A stretch of 64,000 bases of DNA from Cellulosimicrobium cellulans. GTDB lineage: Bacteria; Actinomycetota; Actinomycetes; Actinomycetales; Cellulomonadaceae. The stretch spans positions 1 through 64,000 of the forward strand of contig NZ_VEGH01000003.1 of NCBI RefSeq assembly GCF_007679345.1, given 5' to 3'. This document shows, one piece after another, positions 26,495 through 35,041 of this stretch. The position numbers and the translations under genes are program-made. The notes beneath the pieces were generated by a model. It worked only from the letters and a program-made list of their open reading frames with translations, was not told the DNA's origin and searched no databases. The first letter of the stretch is position 1, and every line of letters starts with the position of its first letter.

Positions 26495-26550
26495 GTCGCG
26501 ACACTAGGGCGCGGCACGGGGGCGGGACAAGACTCCGTGCCGTCCCGGAC

Positions 26551-26573
26551 CGGGCGAAAACGGGCCTCGCCCG
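26551..26573 (-). terminator. Probable terminator of the MFS gene
   Basis: A 7-bp stem CGGGCGA (26551-26557) and TCGCCCG (26567-26573) lies 46 bp beyond the MFS stop and before the polysaccharide promoter. No clear T-run follows, as is usual in this clade. Confidence 0.45.
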
Positions 26574-26618
26574 CCGACCGCCCCCCGACGCGGCGCACGG
26601 GCCGGGGGCGGACCGGGG

Positions 26619-27842
26619 TCAGCCGGTCGTCGCCCCGGCGTCCGGCTCCGCGCCGAGCGCGGGCGCCAGGAGCGCGACGACCGCCAGCACGACGGACACG
26701 CCGGCGCAGGCCACGACGACGGGGCCGGTCCCGGCGGCGTCGAGCGCCAGCCCCACGAGTACCGGCCCCAGGGGCTGGACGAGCGTGGTCAGCTGGGTCG
26801 CCGCCGCGACGGTCCGCCCCTGCAGCGCGTCGGGCGAGGCGGCGACCACGCGCCCGGTGATCGCGGCGTTGACGGCCGGCACCGGGAAGAACGCCACCGC
26901 GCCCAGGAGCCCGACCACCCACACCGACGAGGCGGCGAGCAGGCCCGCGGTCGCGGTCGCGGCCAGCCCGGCGTAGGTGACGAGCAGCGCGCGGGGCCGG
27001 ACCCGCTCGACGACGCGCGGGGCCACCACCGCGCCCAGGAGCCCACCGGCCCCGGACAGCGTGAACGCGAACCCGGTCTGGGCGGGGGTCGCACCGAGCT
27101 CGGCGGCGAGGACCACCGTCACGATCCCGAGCGACGCGAAGACCGGGCCGGCCACGGCCAGCCACAGGCACGCCGCGCGCAGCAGGGGACGGCGCCACAG
27201 CCACCGCACGCCCGCGAGGACGTCGGGCCGCTCCGCCGTCGCGCCGTCGCCCGGGCGTCCCGCCGGCAGCGCGGTCCGCACCGAGCGGACGGCGGCGAAG
27301 GACGCGAGGTAGGACAGTGCGTCCACGGCGAACGGGAGCGCGCGGCCCCACCCGAACAGGGCACCGCCGAGGGTCGGGCCGAGCAGGCCCGCGAGCTGCT
27401 GGCGCGACTGCCCGACGGCGACCGCGCGACGGACCTGCCCGGGGTGCACGACGCGGCGGACCGCCACGGTCTCGGCCGGGGCGAACAGGACCCCGCACGC
27501 GGCCTCGCAGACGGCGGTCGCGAGCACGTGGGCCAGCGTCGCCCTCCCAGCGGCGACGGCCGCGGCGAGGCTGCCCACGGCGGCGAACCGCACGGCGTCG
27601 CAGACGAGCATGGTGCGGCGGCGGTCCACCCGGTCGGCGAGCGCGGCCGCGGGGAGCCGCAGCAGCAACGTGGTCGCGGTCAGGACGGTCCCGACGAGGC
27701 CGGCCTGCGCCGCCGAGCCCGTGACGGCCAGCACGAGCAGCGGGTAGGCGATCGACGACGTGCTCGTGCCGAGGGCGGACACCGTCTGCCCGGCCCACAG
27801 CGCCCTGAAGTCGCGGTTGCGGCGCAGCGGGGCCGGGTCCAT
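26619..27842 (-). CDS. MFS transporter (EntS-like / MFS_3)
   Basis: A 407-residue major facilitator with about 12 transmembrane segments. N-terminal NRDFRALWAGQTVSALGTSTSSIAYPLLVL is typical of the MFS_3 (EntS/enterobactin-exporter-like) group, and ADRVDRRRTMLVCDAVRF is the loop 2-3 motif A variant. Members export siderophores, macrolides or other small molecules; the substrate is not evident. It is divergent from the ABC exporter pair at 28050, with 207 bp between the starts. The same-strand polysaccharide operon downstream is separated by a hairpin. Confidence 0.83.
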   Translation of the reverse strand: MDPAPLRRNRDFRALWAGQTVSALGTSTSSIAYPLLVLAVTGSAAQAGLVGTVLTATTLLLRLPAAALADRVDRRRTMLVCDAVRFAAVGSLAAAVAAGRATLAHVLATAVCEAACGVLFAPAETVAVRRVVHPGQVRRAVAVGQSRQQLAGLLGPTLGGALFGWGRALPFAVDALSYLASFAAVRSVRTALPAGRPGDGATAERPDVLAGVRWLWRRPLLRAACLWLAVAGPVFASLGIVTVVLAAELGATPAQTGFAFTLSGAGGLLGAVVAPRVVERVRPRALLVTYAGLAATATAGLLAASSVWVVGLLGAVAFFPVPAVNAAITGRVVAASPDALQGRTVAAATQLTTLVQPLGPVLVGLALDAAGTGPVVVACAGVSVVLAVVALLAPALGAEPDAGATTG

Positions 27843-28049
27843 CCCGCGATTGTGGCCGCCACGGGACCCCCGATGTCAGTGCCGGCCCCGAGGACGGGCG
27901 GGGGAGGTACCGAGCCGCCACCTGGGTCACCGAAAAGGACGCGGTGGGTGTCAGTGGGGGTGGCTACCCTGTCGGAGCCGATCGCGGACGGTCCCCCCCG
28001 CCGCCCCGTGGTCGCGGACCTCGTCGCCCGCCGACCCCTGGAGACCCAC

Positions 28050-29783
28050 GTGCTCGCCCGCTTGCTCACGCGCTACCTGCGCCCCTACCGCTGGCTGCTC
28101 GCCGGCGTGCTGGTGTTCCAGCTCTGCTCGGCCCTCGCCATGCTCTACCTGCCCAGCCTGAACGCCCGCATCATCGACGAGGGGGTGGCGCAGGGGGACA
28201 CGGGGTTCATCTGGCGCGCCGGCGGGTACATGCTCCTGGTGTCGCTCGGCCAGATCGTGGCCGCGATCATCGCCACCTACTTCGCCGCCCGGGCCGCGAT
28301 GCAGGTCGGGCGGGACCTGCGCGACGACGTGTACGGCCGCGTGAGCGGCTACTCGGAGCGGGAGATCTCCCGCTTCGGCGCGGGCTCGCTCATCACGCGC
28401 AACACCAACGACGTCCAGCAGGTCCAGATGCTCGCGATGATGGGCTCGACCATGCTGGTCAGCGCCCCGATGCTCGCGATCGGCGGCATCATCATGGCGC
28501 TGCGCCAGGACGTGGGGCTGTCCTGGCTGATCGCGGTCTCCGTGCCGGTGCTGCTGCTGGTCGCCGGGCTGATCATCAGCCGGATGGTGCCGCTGTTCCG
28601 GTCCTTCCAGACCAAGCTCGACGCGGTCAACCGGATCATGCGCGAGCAGCTGACCGGCGTGCGCGTCGTGCGTGCCTTCGTCCGGGAGGACATCGAGGGC
28701 GAGCGGTTCCGGGGTGCCAACACCGACATCATGGTCGTCGGCCGCAAGATCGGCTCGCTGTTCGTCGTGCTGTTCCCGCTCGCGATGCTCGTGCTCAACG
28801 TGACCGTCGTCGGCGTGATCTGGTTCGGCGGCATCGAGGTCGACAACGGCAACGTGCAGGTCGGCACGCTGTTCGCGTTCATGCAGTACATCGGCCAGAT
28901 CCTCATGGGCGTCCTCATGGCCACCTTCATGACGGTGATGATCCCGCGCGCCGCCGTGTCCGCCGAGCGGATCACCGAGGTGCTGACCAGCGAGTCCACG
29001 CTCGCCGAGCCGGCGGAGCCGGTGCGGGGCACGCCGCGGCCGGGCGAGGTCGCGTTCGACGACGTCACCTTCGCCTACCCCGAGGCCGAGCACGCCGTGC
29101 TCTCCGGGGTGTCCTTCACCGCCCGGCGGGGCCAGACGCTCGCCGTGATCGGCTCGACCGGCGCGGGCAAGACCACGCTCGTCTCGCTGGTCCCGCGGCT
29201 GTTCGACACGACCGGTGGCACCGTGCGGGTCGAAGGAGTCGACGTGCGCGACCGCGACGTCGAGGAGCTCTGGGCGGGCATCGGCCTGGTCCCGCAGCGG
29301 CCGTTCCTGTTCGCCGGGACGGTGGCGTCCAACCTCCGCCTCGGCCAGGAGGACGCCACCGACGCCGACCTGTGGCGCGCTCTCGAGATCGCCCAGGCCA
29401 GCGACTTCGTGTCCCAGATGGAGGGCGGGCTCGAGGCGCGGATCGCGCAGGGCGGCACGAACGTCTCCGGCGGCCAGCGCCAGCGGCTCGCGATCGCGCG
29501 CGCCCTGGTGCGGCGCCCGGCGGTGCTGCTGTTCGACGACTCGTTCTCCGCGCTCGACCTCGCGACCGACGCCCGGCTGCGGCAGGCGCTGTGGCGCGAG
29601 CTGCCCGACGTCACCAAGATCGTCGTCGCCCAGCGGGTGTCGACGGTGACCGGCGCGGACCAGATCCTCGTCCTCGAGGACGGCCGGGTGGCCGGCCTCG
29701 GCACGCACGACGAGCTGCTCGAGACCAACCAGACGTACCGCGAGATCGCGGAGTCCCAGCTCGCGGTGGAGGCCGGCGCATGA
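28050..29783 (+). CDS. ABC exporter half-transporter, degenerate-NBD subunit
   Basis: A 577-residue type IV ABC exporter subunit with six transmembrane helices in residues 1-320 and an ATPase domain from about 335. Walker A is GSTGAGKTT and the signature VSGGQRQR is intact. Walker B reads LLFDDSFSALD, with Asp in place of the catalytic Glu, and the H-loop reads VVAQRVST, with Gln for His. It is therefore the non-catalytic partner of a heterodimer with the next gene, as in BmrC/TmrB-type exporters. The GTG at 28050 gives the normal family N-terminus. The stop overlaps the partner's ATG by four bases. Substrates are likely drugs, lipids or peptides. Confidence 0.88.
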   Translation: MLARLLTRYLRPYRWLLAGVLVFQLCSALAMLYLPSLNARIIDEGVAQGDTGFIWRAGGYMLLVSLGQIVAAIIATYFAARAAMQVGRDLRDDVYGRVSGYSEREISRFGAGSLITRNTNDVQQVQMLAMMGSTMLVSAPMLAIGGIIMALRQDVGLSWLIAVSVPVLLLVAGLIISRMVPLFRSFQTKLDAVNRIMREQLTGVRVVRAFVREDIEGERFRGANTDIMVVGRKIGSLFVVLFPLAMLVLNVTVVGVIWFGGIEVDNGNVQVGTLFAFMQYIGQILMGVLMATFMTVMIPRAAVSAERITEVLTSESTLAEPAEPVRGTPRPGEVAFDDVTFAYPEAEHAVLSGVSFTARRGQTLAVIGSTGAGKTTLVSLVPRLFDTTGGTVRVEGVDVRDRDVEELWAGIGLVPQRPFLFAGTVASNLRLGQEDATDADLWRALEIAQASDFVSQMEGGLEARIAQGGTNVSGGQRQRLAIARALVRRPAVLLFDDSFSALDLATDARLRQALWRELPDVTKIVVAQRVSTVTGADQILVLEDGRVAGLGTHDELLETNQTYREIAESQLAVEAGA

Positions 29784-31789
29784 GCGACCAGAAGACGCGG
29801 ACCAAGCAGGCCGAGCCGGAGCTGACGGAGGACGAGAAGCTCGAGATCGAGCTCGGGGAGCAGGCGCGCCTCGCGTCGGACTCCTGGGACTCGGTCGCGC
29901 CCGGCAAGGCCGACAACTTCGGGCAGTCGTTCGGGCGGATGCTCGGCCTGCTGCGCCCGTACAAGTGGGCCCTCGTGGCCGTCACGATCATGGGCACCGC
30001 CGGCGTGGTGCTCACCGTGCTGGCCCCGCGGGTGCTCGGCCGGGCCACCGACGCGGTCTTCACCGGCTTCATGGGCCGGCAGCTGCCGGCGGGGCTCACC
30101 CAGGAGCAGGCGGTCGAGGGGCTGCGGGCGGGCGGCCAGGAGCGGATCGCGGACATGGTCGCCGCGGCGGAGAACCTGGTGCCCGGCGCGGGCATCGACT
30201 TCGACCTGCTCGGCCGGCTGCTGCTGACCGTGCTCGCGCTGTACGTCGCCGGAGCGCTGCTCATGTGGCTGCAGGGCTACATCATCAACGTGATCATGGT
30301 CCGGGCCATGTGGCGGCTGCGCGAGCAGGTCGAGACCAAGATCAACCGGCTGCCGCTCGCGTACTTCGACAAGGTGCAGCGCGGCGAGCTGATCTCCCGC
30401 GTCACCAACGACATCGACAACATCACCCAGACGATGCAGCAGTCGCTGTCCTCGGCGCTGACCTCGATCCTCACCGTGATCGGCGTGCTGGTCATGATGT
30501 TCACGATCTCGTGGCAGCTGGCCCTGGTGGCTCTGGTGTCCATCCCGCTGATGGGCGTCATCTTCGGCGTCATCGGCCCGAAGTCGCAGAAGGCCTTCGG
30601 CACCCAGTGGCGCAAGGTCGGCCGGCTGAACGCCCGCGTCGAGGAGTCGTTCTCCGGGCACGCCCTCGTCAAGGTCTTCGGCCGCCGTCAGGACTTCGCG
30701 GACAAGTTCAAGGCGGAGAACGAGGAGCTCTACCAGGCCTCGTTCAAGGCGCAGTTCCTGTCCGGCATCATCTGGCCGGGCATGTCGTTCGTCAGCAACC
30801 TCACCTACGTCGGCATCGCGGTGCTCGGCGGCCTCATGGTCGCCAACGGCACGATGCTGCTCGGCAGCGTCCAGGCGTTCATCCAGTACACGCAGATGTT
30901 CACCCAGCCGCTGTCCGAGCTCGGCGGCATGGCCGCGGTCGTGCAGTCCGGCACCGCGTCGGCCGAGCGGGTGTTCCAGCTGCTCGACGAGGACGAGCAG
31001 AGCGAGGACGACCCGCAGGCGCCCGCCCCGGCGGAGGGCGACGGGACCATCGAGTTCGAGCACGTCGCGTTCTCGTACGACCCCGAGCACCCGCTGATCA
31101 CCGACCTGTCGTTCACCGTCCGCCCCGGGCAGACGGTCGCGATCGTCGGCCCGACCGGCGCCGGCAAGACGACGCTGGTCAACCTGCTCATGCGGTTCTA
31201 CGAGCTGGACGGCGGCCGCATCCTGGTCAACGGCCAGGACATCGCGACGCTGTCCCGGCACGACGCCCGCGCACGCACCGGCATGGTGCTGCAGGACCCG
31301 TGGCTGTTCGCGGGCACGATCCGGGAGAACATCCGGTACGGCCGCCAGTCGGCGACGGACGAGGAGATCCTCGCCGCGGCGCAGGCGACCTACGTCGACC
31401 GGTTCGTGCACTCGCTGCCGCACGGGTACGACACCGTGCTGGAGGAGGACGCGGCCAACCTGTCGGCCGGGGAGAAGCAGCTCATCACGATCGCGCGCGC
31501 GTTCGTGGCGCGGCCGTCGGTCCTCATCCTCGACGAGGCCACGTCGTCGGTCGACACGCGGACCGAGAAGCTGCTGCAGCAGGCGATGGCCTCGCTGCGG
31601 CAGGGGCGCACGTCGTTCGTCATCGCGCACCGGCTGTCGACCATCCGGGACGCGGACCTGATCCTCGTGATGGAGCACGGCGCGATCGTCGAGAAGGGCA
31701 CGCACGACGAGCTGATCGCCGCGGGCGGGGCGTACCACCGGCTGTACCAGTCGCAGTTCGCCGGCGCGGTCGTCGGGGCGGACGAGTGA
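29780..31789 (+). CDS. ABC exporter half-transporter, catalytic subunit
   Basis: A 669-residue partner of the preceding subunit. A charged N-terminal extension (about 45 residues, many Glu/Lys) precedes six transmembrane helices, with a ~60-residue extracytoplasmic loop between helices 1 and 2 (30060-30200). The NBD has Walker A GPTGAGKTT, Walker B LILDEATSSVD with catalytic Glu, and H-loop FVIAHRLST. Its signature is LSAGEKQL in place of LSGGQ. Combined with the partner's defects, this gives one canonical and one degenerate ATP site. ATG 29780 overlaps the preceding stop; its own stop overlaps the small membrane gene. Confidence 0.9.
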   Translation: MSDQKTRTKQAEPELTEDEKLEIELGEQARLASDSWDSVAPGKADNFGQSFGRMLGLLRPYKWALVAVTIMGTAGVVLTVLAPRVLGRATDAVFTGFMGRQLPAGLTQEQAVEGLRAGGQERIADMVAAAENLVPGAGIDFDLLGRLLLTVLALYVAGALLMWLQGYIINVIMVRAMWRLREQVETKINRLPLAYFDKVQRGELISRVTNDIDNITQTMQQSLSSALTSILTVIGVLVMMFTISWQLALVALVSIPLMGVIFGVIGPKSQKAFGTQWRKVGRLNARVEESFSGHALVKVFGRRQDFADKFKAENEELYQASFKAQFLSGIIWPGMSFVSNLTYVGIAVLGGLMVANGTMLLGSVQAFIQYTQMFTQPLSELGGMAAVVQSGTASAERVFQLLDEDEQSEDDPQAPAPAEGDGTIEFEHVAFSYDPEHPLITDLSFTVRPGQTVAIVGPTGAGKTTLVNLLMRFYELDGGRILVNGQDIATLSRHDARARTGMVLQDPWLFAGTIRENIRYGRQSATDEEILAAAQATYVDRFVHSLPHGYDTVLEEDAANLSAGEKQLITIARAFVARPSVLILDEATSSVDTRTEKLLQQAMASLRQGRTSFVIAHRLSTIRDADLILVMEHGAIVEKGTHDELIAAGGAYHRLYQSQFAGAVVGADE

Positions 31790-32169
31790 CCGGTCCGTCT
31801 GCGGGCGGGCCGACCGGCGGGGTCGGGGCGGCGGCGCCGTCCCGGCCCGCCGGGGCCCGGGGCCCGCTCGTCGCGGTGCCCACGGCCGTCCTGGCGGCGG
31901 TGACCCTGGTGGCGGCGTTCGCCGTCGCGCAGGGCACCGACGTCCGGGCGCTCGGCGGGGTGGTGCTCGTGCTGGGCGTGGCCTGGTGCGCGTGGCGGTC
32001 GTGGGCCGCGGCCGGGGCCGTGCGGGTGGTGGCCGTGGTGGTGCTCGGCGCGGCGTGCTTCGTCGCGTCGCACGTCCTCGCCGGGGCGCTGGGCGCGTGG
32101 CCGTCCGTGCTGCTCGCCGCGGCCGTGCTCGCCGCGGGGGCGTGGCTGCTGGTCGACCGCCGGGGCTGA
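31786..32169 (+). CDS. Small four-helix membrane protein, unknown function
   Basis: A 127-residue protein. An Ala/Gly/Pro-rich N-terminus of about 25 residues is followed by four predicted transmembrane segments (PTAVLAAVTLVAAFAVA, VVLVLGVAWCAW, VVAVVVLGAACFVASHVL, VLLAAAVLAAGAWLLV). No family is recognised. The GTG start overlaps the ABC subunit's stop by four bases, so it is translated with the exporter and may be an accessory subunit. That role is inferred from position only. Confidence 0.65.
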   Translation: MTGPSAGGPTGGVGAAAPSRPAGARGPLVAVPTAVLAAVTLVAAFAVAQGTDVRALGGVVLVLGVAWCAWRSWAAAGAVRVVAVVVLGAACFVASHVLAGALGAWPSVLLAAAVLAAGAWLLVDRRG

Positions 32170-32204
32170 CGGCGCTCCGGCCGGCGCCGGGACCTCCGGG
32201 GAGG

Positions 32205-32216
32205 GGTACTAGTACC
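32205..32216. promoter_or_regulatory. 12-bp perfect palindrome GGTACTAGTACC
   Basis: GGTACTAGTACC is a perfect palindrome in an AT-richer spot 77 bp before the GTG of the His/Asp-rich protein gene. NarL/LuxR-type response regulators bind short inverted repeats like this, and such a regulator is encoded 2.1 kb downstream. The link is inference. Confidence 0.4.
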
Positions 32217-32292
32217 AACGTCCGATCGCGGGGCAGACCCGCGGCGCGGGAGAACTGACTCGTCGGATCCACCACCCACCCGAGGAGTCCCC

Positions 32293-32880
32293 GTGAAGCG
32301 CACCATGGTGTTCACCGCCGCCGCCGCGCTGGCGGTCGTGCCCGCCGTCGTCGGCCTCACCGCCAACCCCAGCCTCAGCCGCGAGGTGCCGGTGTCGGTG
32401 CCCAGCCAGGCGCCGACGGCCGACGACCGCGGCGGGGCCGCCGACCGCGACCTGCGCACCGAGGCCGGCGACGACCGGCGCGCGAACGGCACCGGCGCCG
32501 CCACGTCGCCGTCCGACGACGCGACGCCGTCCGGCTCCTCCTCGCCGTCGGCCGTGCCGGACGACCACGGCGGCCGCCTCGACCGCGACGATCGCGTCGA
32601 GCCCGGCGACGACCGCCGGGTGAACGGGACGGGCACCGTGGCTCCGGCCGCGCCCGCCGTCCCCGCCGCCCCGGCGACCCTCGCCTCTCCGGCCGCGCCC
32701 GCGGAGGACTCCGGCCACCACTCGTCGGGCTCCGGCTCCGACGACTCCGGCCACCACTCGTCGGGCTCGGGCTCCGACGACTCCGGCCACCACTCGTCGG
32801 GCTCGGGCTCCGACGACTCCGGCCACCACGGCGGGGACGACAGCGGCGGCCGGCACGGCGGCCACGGCAGCGACGACTGA
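32293..32880 (+). CDS. Exported His/Asp/Ser-rich repeat protein
   Basis: A 195-residue protein with a signal peptide (KRTMVFTAAAALAVVPAVVGLTA, residues 2-24) and no membrane anchor beyond it. Two diverged 25-residue copies lie at 44-68 and 90-114, sharing DRD, GDDRR and NGTG blocks. The C-terminus has three identical 12-residue units DSGHHSSGSGSD (139-174) and a partial fourth, then a Gly/His/Asp end. The clustered His and Asp suggest divalent-metal binding outside the cell, which is inference. CGAGGAG precedes the GTG start. It lies 30 bp upstream of a histidine kinase gene and may be that system's target or sensor partner. Confidence 0.75.
   Translation: MKRTMVFTAAAALAVVPAVVGLTANPSLSREVPVSVPSQAPTADDRGGAADRDLRTEAGDDRRANGTGAATSPSDDATPSGSSSPSAVPDDHGGRLDRDDRVEPGDDRRVNGTGTVAPAAPAVPAAPATLASPAAPAEDSGHHSSGSGSDDSGHHSSGSGSDDSGHHSSGSGSDDSGHHGGDDSGGRHGGHGSDD
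32707..32829 (+). repeat. 36-bp tandem repeats (3 full, 1 partial)
   Basis: Units at 32707-32742, 32743-32778 and 32779-32814 are identical except for one synonymous C/G change; a partial unit runs to 32829. They encode DSGHHSSGSGSD. Near-identity at the DNA level points to recent expansion. Confidence 0.92.
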
Positions 32881-32910
32881 CCGGTGCTCGCAGCACCTAG
32901 GGTGGCGGCT

Positions 32911-34302
32911 GTGCAGACGCCCGCGCCCGCGGCCGAGGACGGCCGAGTCGTCCTCAGCCGCGGCGCGCCGGCTGCGGCCTCCGTCGCCCCGGTCCGGACC
33001 TGGCGGGTGTTCCTGCAGGTCGGCGCCGCTGCCGCGGTCGTGCTGGTGCTGGTCGCGGTGCTCGGCCTCAGCGCGAGCCGCCGGATAGCCGAGCAGGAGT
33101 CCGTCAACGACGCCGCGCGCAGCACCGACCTGCTGGCCGACGCCGTCGTGCAGCCCGCGCTGACCGACGGCGTCGCAGCCGGCGACCCGGAGGCCCTCGC
33201 GGCACTGGACGCGGTCGTCCGGGACCGGGTGCTCGGCGACGCCGTCGTCCGGGTGAAGCTCTGGGACGCCGACGGACGGATCGTGTACTCGGACGAGCCC
33301 CGGCTGATCGGCGACACGTTCGGGCTGGGCGACGACGAGCGTGCGGTGCTCGCCGACCCGGCGACGCAGGCCGAGGTCAGCGACCTCGACGAGCCCGAGA
33401 ACCGGTTCGAGCGCGACCAGGGCCGGCTGCTCGAGGTCTACCGCCCGGTGTGGACGCCGGACGGCACGGTGCTGCTGTTCGAGACCTACAGCCGGTACGA
33501 CGTCGTCACCGAGCGTGCCGCCGCCGTCTGGCGCGGGTTCGCCGGGATCACGGTGACCAGCCTGCTGCTCCTGCTCGTCCTGCTGCTGCCGGTGCTGTGG
33601 ACGCTGCTCGACCGGCTGCGCCGCGGGCAGGACCAGCGCGAGCGGCTGCTGCGCAGCGCGGTCGACGCGTCCGACGCCGAGCGCCGCCGCATCGCGGCGA
33701 CGCTGCACGACGGCGTGGTCCAGGAGCTCGCGGCGTCGTCGTTCGCGCTCGCCGGCGCCGCCGAGCGCGCCGAACGGGCCGGCGCCCCGGACGTCGCCGC
33801 GGACGTGCGAGCGGCGAGCGGCACCGTGCGGACCTCCATCCGCGGGCTGCGGTCCCTGCTCGTCGACATCTACCCGCCGAGCCTGCGCACCGCCGGGCTC
33901 GGCGCCGCCCTGGCCGACCTGGCGGGCGGGCTCGCGGCGCGCGGGGTGCGGGTCACCGTCGACGCGCCTCAGGACGCGCTGGCCGGGGTCGGCGTCGACG
34001 CCCAGCAGCTCGTCTACCGCGTGGCGCAGGAGACGGTGCGCAACGCCGTCGCCCACGCGGGCGCGGACGAGGTGCGGGTGACCCTGGCCCGGGCGGGTGG
34101 CCTGCTGGTGCTGGAGGTCGACGACGACGGAGCGGGGTTCGACGCGGCGGCGACGCTGGTCGAACCGCCCGAGGGCCACCTCGGGCTGCGCGTGCTCGGC
34201 GACCTGGCGGCCGCGGCCGGGGCGGACCTGTCCGTCGTGTCCGCGCCCGGCGCGGGCACCCGGTGGCGGCTCGCCGTCGACCCCGACGTGGAGGTGCGAT
34301 GA
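32911..34302 (+). CDS. Sensor histidine kinase, NarX/DesK type (HisKA_3)
   Basis: A 463-residue membrane kinase. TM1 is near residues 32-53, an extracytoplasmic sensor of about 150 residues follows (containing VVRVKLWDADGRIVYSD), and TM2 is near 210-230. The HisKA_3 box RRRIAATLHDGVVQEL has His266 as phosphoacceptor. The HATPase_c domain has RNAVAHA (N box) and DDDGAGFD (G box). I chose GTG 32911 because TAGGGT at 32898-32903 ends seven bases before it, the pattern of a leaderless transcript; a GTG at 32884 is the alternative. ATP-dependent phosphorelay goes to the response regulator encoded next, whose ATG overlaps this stop. Confidence 0.88.
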   Translation: MQTPAPAAEDGRVVLSRGAPAAASVAPVRTWRVFLQVGAAAAVVLVLVAVLGLSASRRIAEQESVNDAARSTDLLADAVVQPALTDGVAAGDPEALAALDAVVRDRVLGDAVVRVKLWDADGRIVYSDEPRLIGDTFGLGDDERAVLADPATQAEVSDLDEPENRFERDQGRLLEVYRPVWTPDGTVLLFETYSRYDVVTERAAAVWRGFAGITVTSLLLLLVLLLPVLWTLLDRLRRGQDQRERLLRSAVDASDAERRRIAATLHDGVVQELAASSFALAGAAERAERAGAPDVAADVRAASGTVRTSIRGLRSLLVDIYPPSLRTAGLGAALADLAGGLAARGVRVTVDAPQDALAGVGVDAQQLVYRVAQETVRNAVAHAGADEVRVTLARAGGLLVLEVDDDGAGFDAAATLVEPPEGHLGLRVLGDLAAAAGADLSVVSAPGAGTRWRLAVDPDVEVR

Positions 34303-34931
34303 CCGAGGACATCGCCGTGCTGCTCGTCGACGACCACCACCTGGTGCGCTCCGGGCTCGCGGGGCTGGTCGACGCGGCGGACGGGATGCGCGTGGTCGGC
34401 CAGGCCGCCGACGGGGCCGCGGCCGTCGCGCTGGCGGCCGAGCTCGCTCCGGACGTGGTCCTGATGGACCTGTCGATGCCCGGCACCGACGGCGTCGAGG
34501 CGACCCGTCAGGTGCTGGCGCTGCGGCCCGGCACGCGCGTCGTGGTGCTCACGTCGTTCTCCGACCACGACCGGGTCTCCGCGGCCGTCGCCGCCGGAGC
34601 CGTCGGCTACCTGCTGAAGGACTGCGAGCCGGAGGAGCTGGTCGCGGCCGTGCGGTCCGCGGCGCAGGGCTACTCGCCGCTCGACCCCCGGGTGGCCGGC
34701 GCGCTGCTGCCGTCCGCCGCCGCGCCCCGGCCCGAGGACCGGCTCAGCGCCCGCGAGCGCGACGTGCTGCGGCTGCTGGCGCGCGGGCTGGCGAACAAGC
34801 AGATCGGGCGGGAGCTCGGCATCGCCGAGCGCACGGTGAAGGTGCACGTCGGGCACGTGTTCCGGCTGCTCGGCGTGGCGGACCGGACGAGCGCGGCGCT
34901 GTGGGCGCGGGAGCACCTGCCGGAGGCGTGA
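34299..34931 (+). CDS. Response regulator, NarL/LuxR family
   Basis: A 210-residue two-domain regulator. The receiver domain (1-125) has the acidic pair Asp11-Asp12 and phosphoacceptor Asp57 in VVLMDLSMPG, with the conserved Lys in YLLKDCEPEE. The LuxR-type helix-turn-helix (about 148-205) has LSARERDVLRLLARGLANKQIGRELGIAERTVKVH. Phosphorylation by the preceding kinase should promote dimerisation and DNA binding. The palindrome at 32205-32216 is a possible site. ATG 34299 overlaps the kinase stop by four bases. Confidence 0.9.
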   Translation: MTEDIAVLLVDDHHLVRSGLAGLVDAADGMRVVGQAADGAAAVALAAELAPDVVLMDLSMPGTDGVEATRQVLALRPGTRVVVLTSFSDHDRVSAAVAAGAVGYLLKDCEPEELVAAVRSAAQGYSPLDPRVAGALLPSAAAPRPEDRLSARERDVLRLLARGLANKQIGRELGIAERTVKVHVGHVFRLLGVADRTSAALWAREHLPEA

Positions 34932-34958
34932 GGCGGCGGCCCGGAGCGCCGCCGACCG

Positions 34959-35009
34959 CCGAGCGCGGTCGGTCCCGCCCAGTGCGGTGGCTGGAGCCAC
35001 CGCGCTCGG
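34959..35009. terminator. Inverted repeat between convergent genes
   Basis: CCGAGCGCGGT (34959-34969) and ACCGCGCTCGG (34999-35009) form an 11-bp perfect stem, and GGTGGC/GCCACC inside the loop can form a second stem. It sits between the response regulator stop and the convergent VOC gene stop, fitting a bidirectional terminator. Confidence 0.6.
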
Positions 35010-35041
35010 CGCGGACGGGCGCGCTCGCGACCAACGGCCCG

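Noticed and set aside
26196-26504. 102-codon minus-strand frame upstream of the WecG/TagA gene, starting inside the TGTCCG element
   Set aside because: Shadow-like Arg/Pro/Ala composition, no ribosome site, no motif; better read as promoter and 5' leader.
27942-27970. Promoter with TACCCT as -10 before the ABC exporter gene
   Set aside because: The hexamer fits TANNNT but no -35 is visible and the distance to the start is 79 bp; too weak to list.
29075-32275. Minus-strand open frame of 1066 codons opposite the ABC exporter genes
   Set aside because: Antisense to two genes with complete ABC motifs; low-complexity Arg/Asp/Val composition and no ribosome site.
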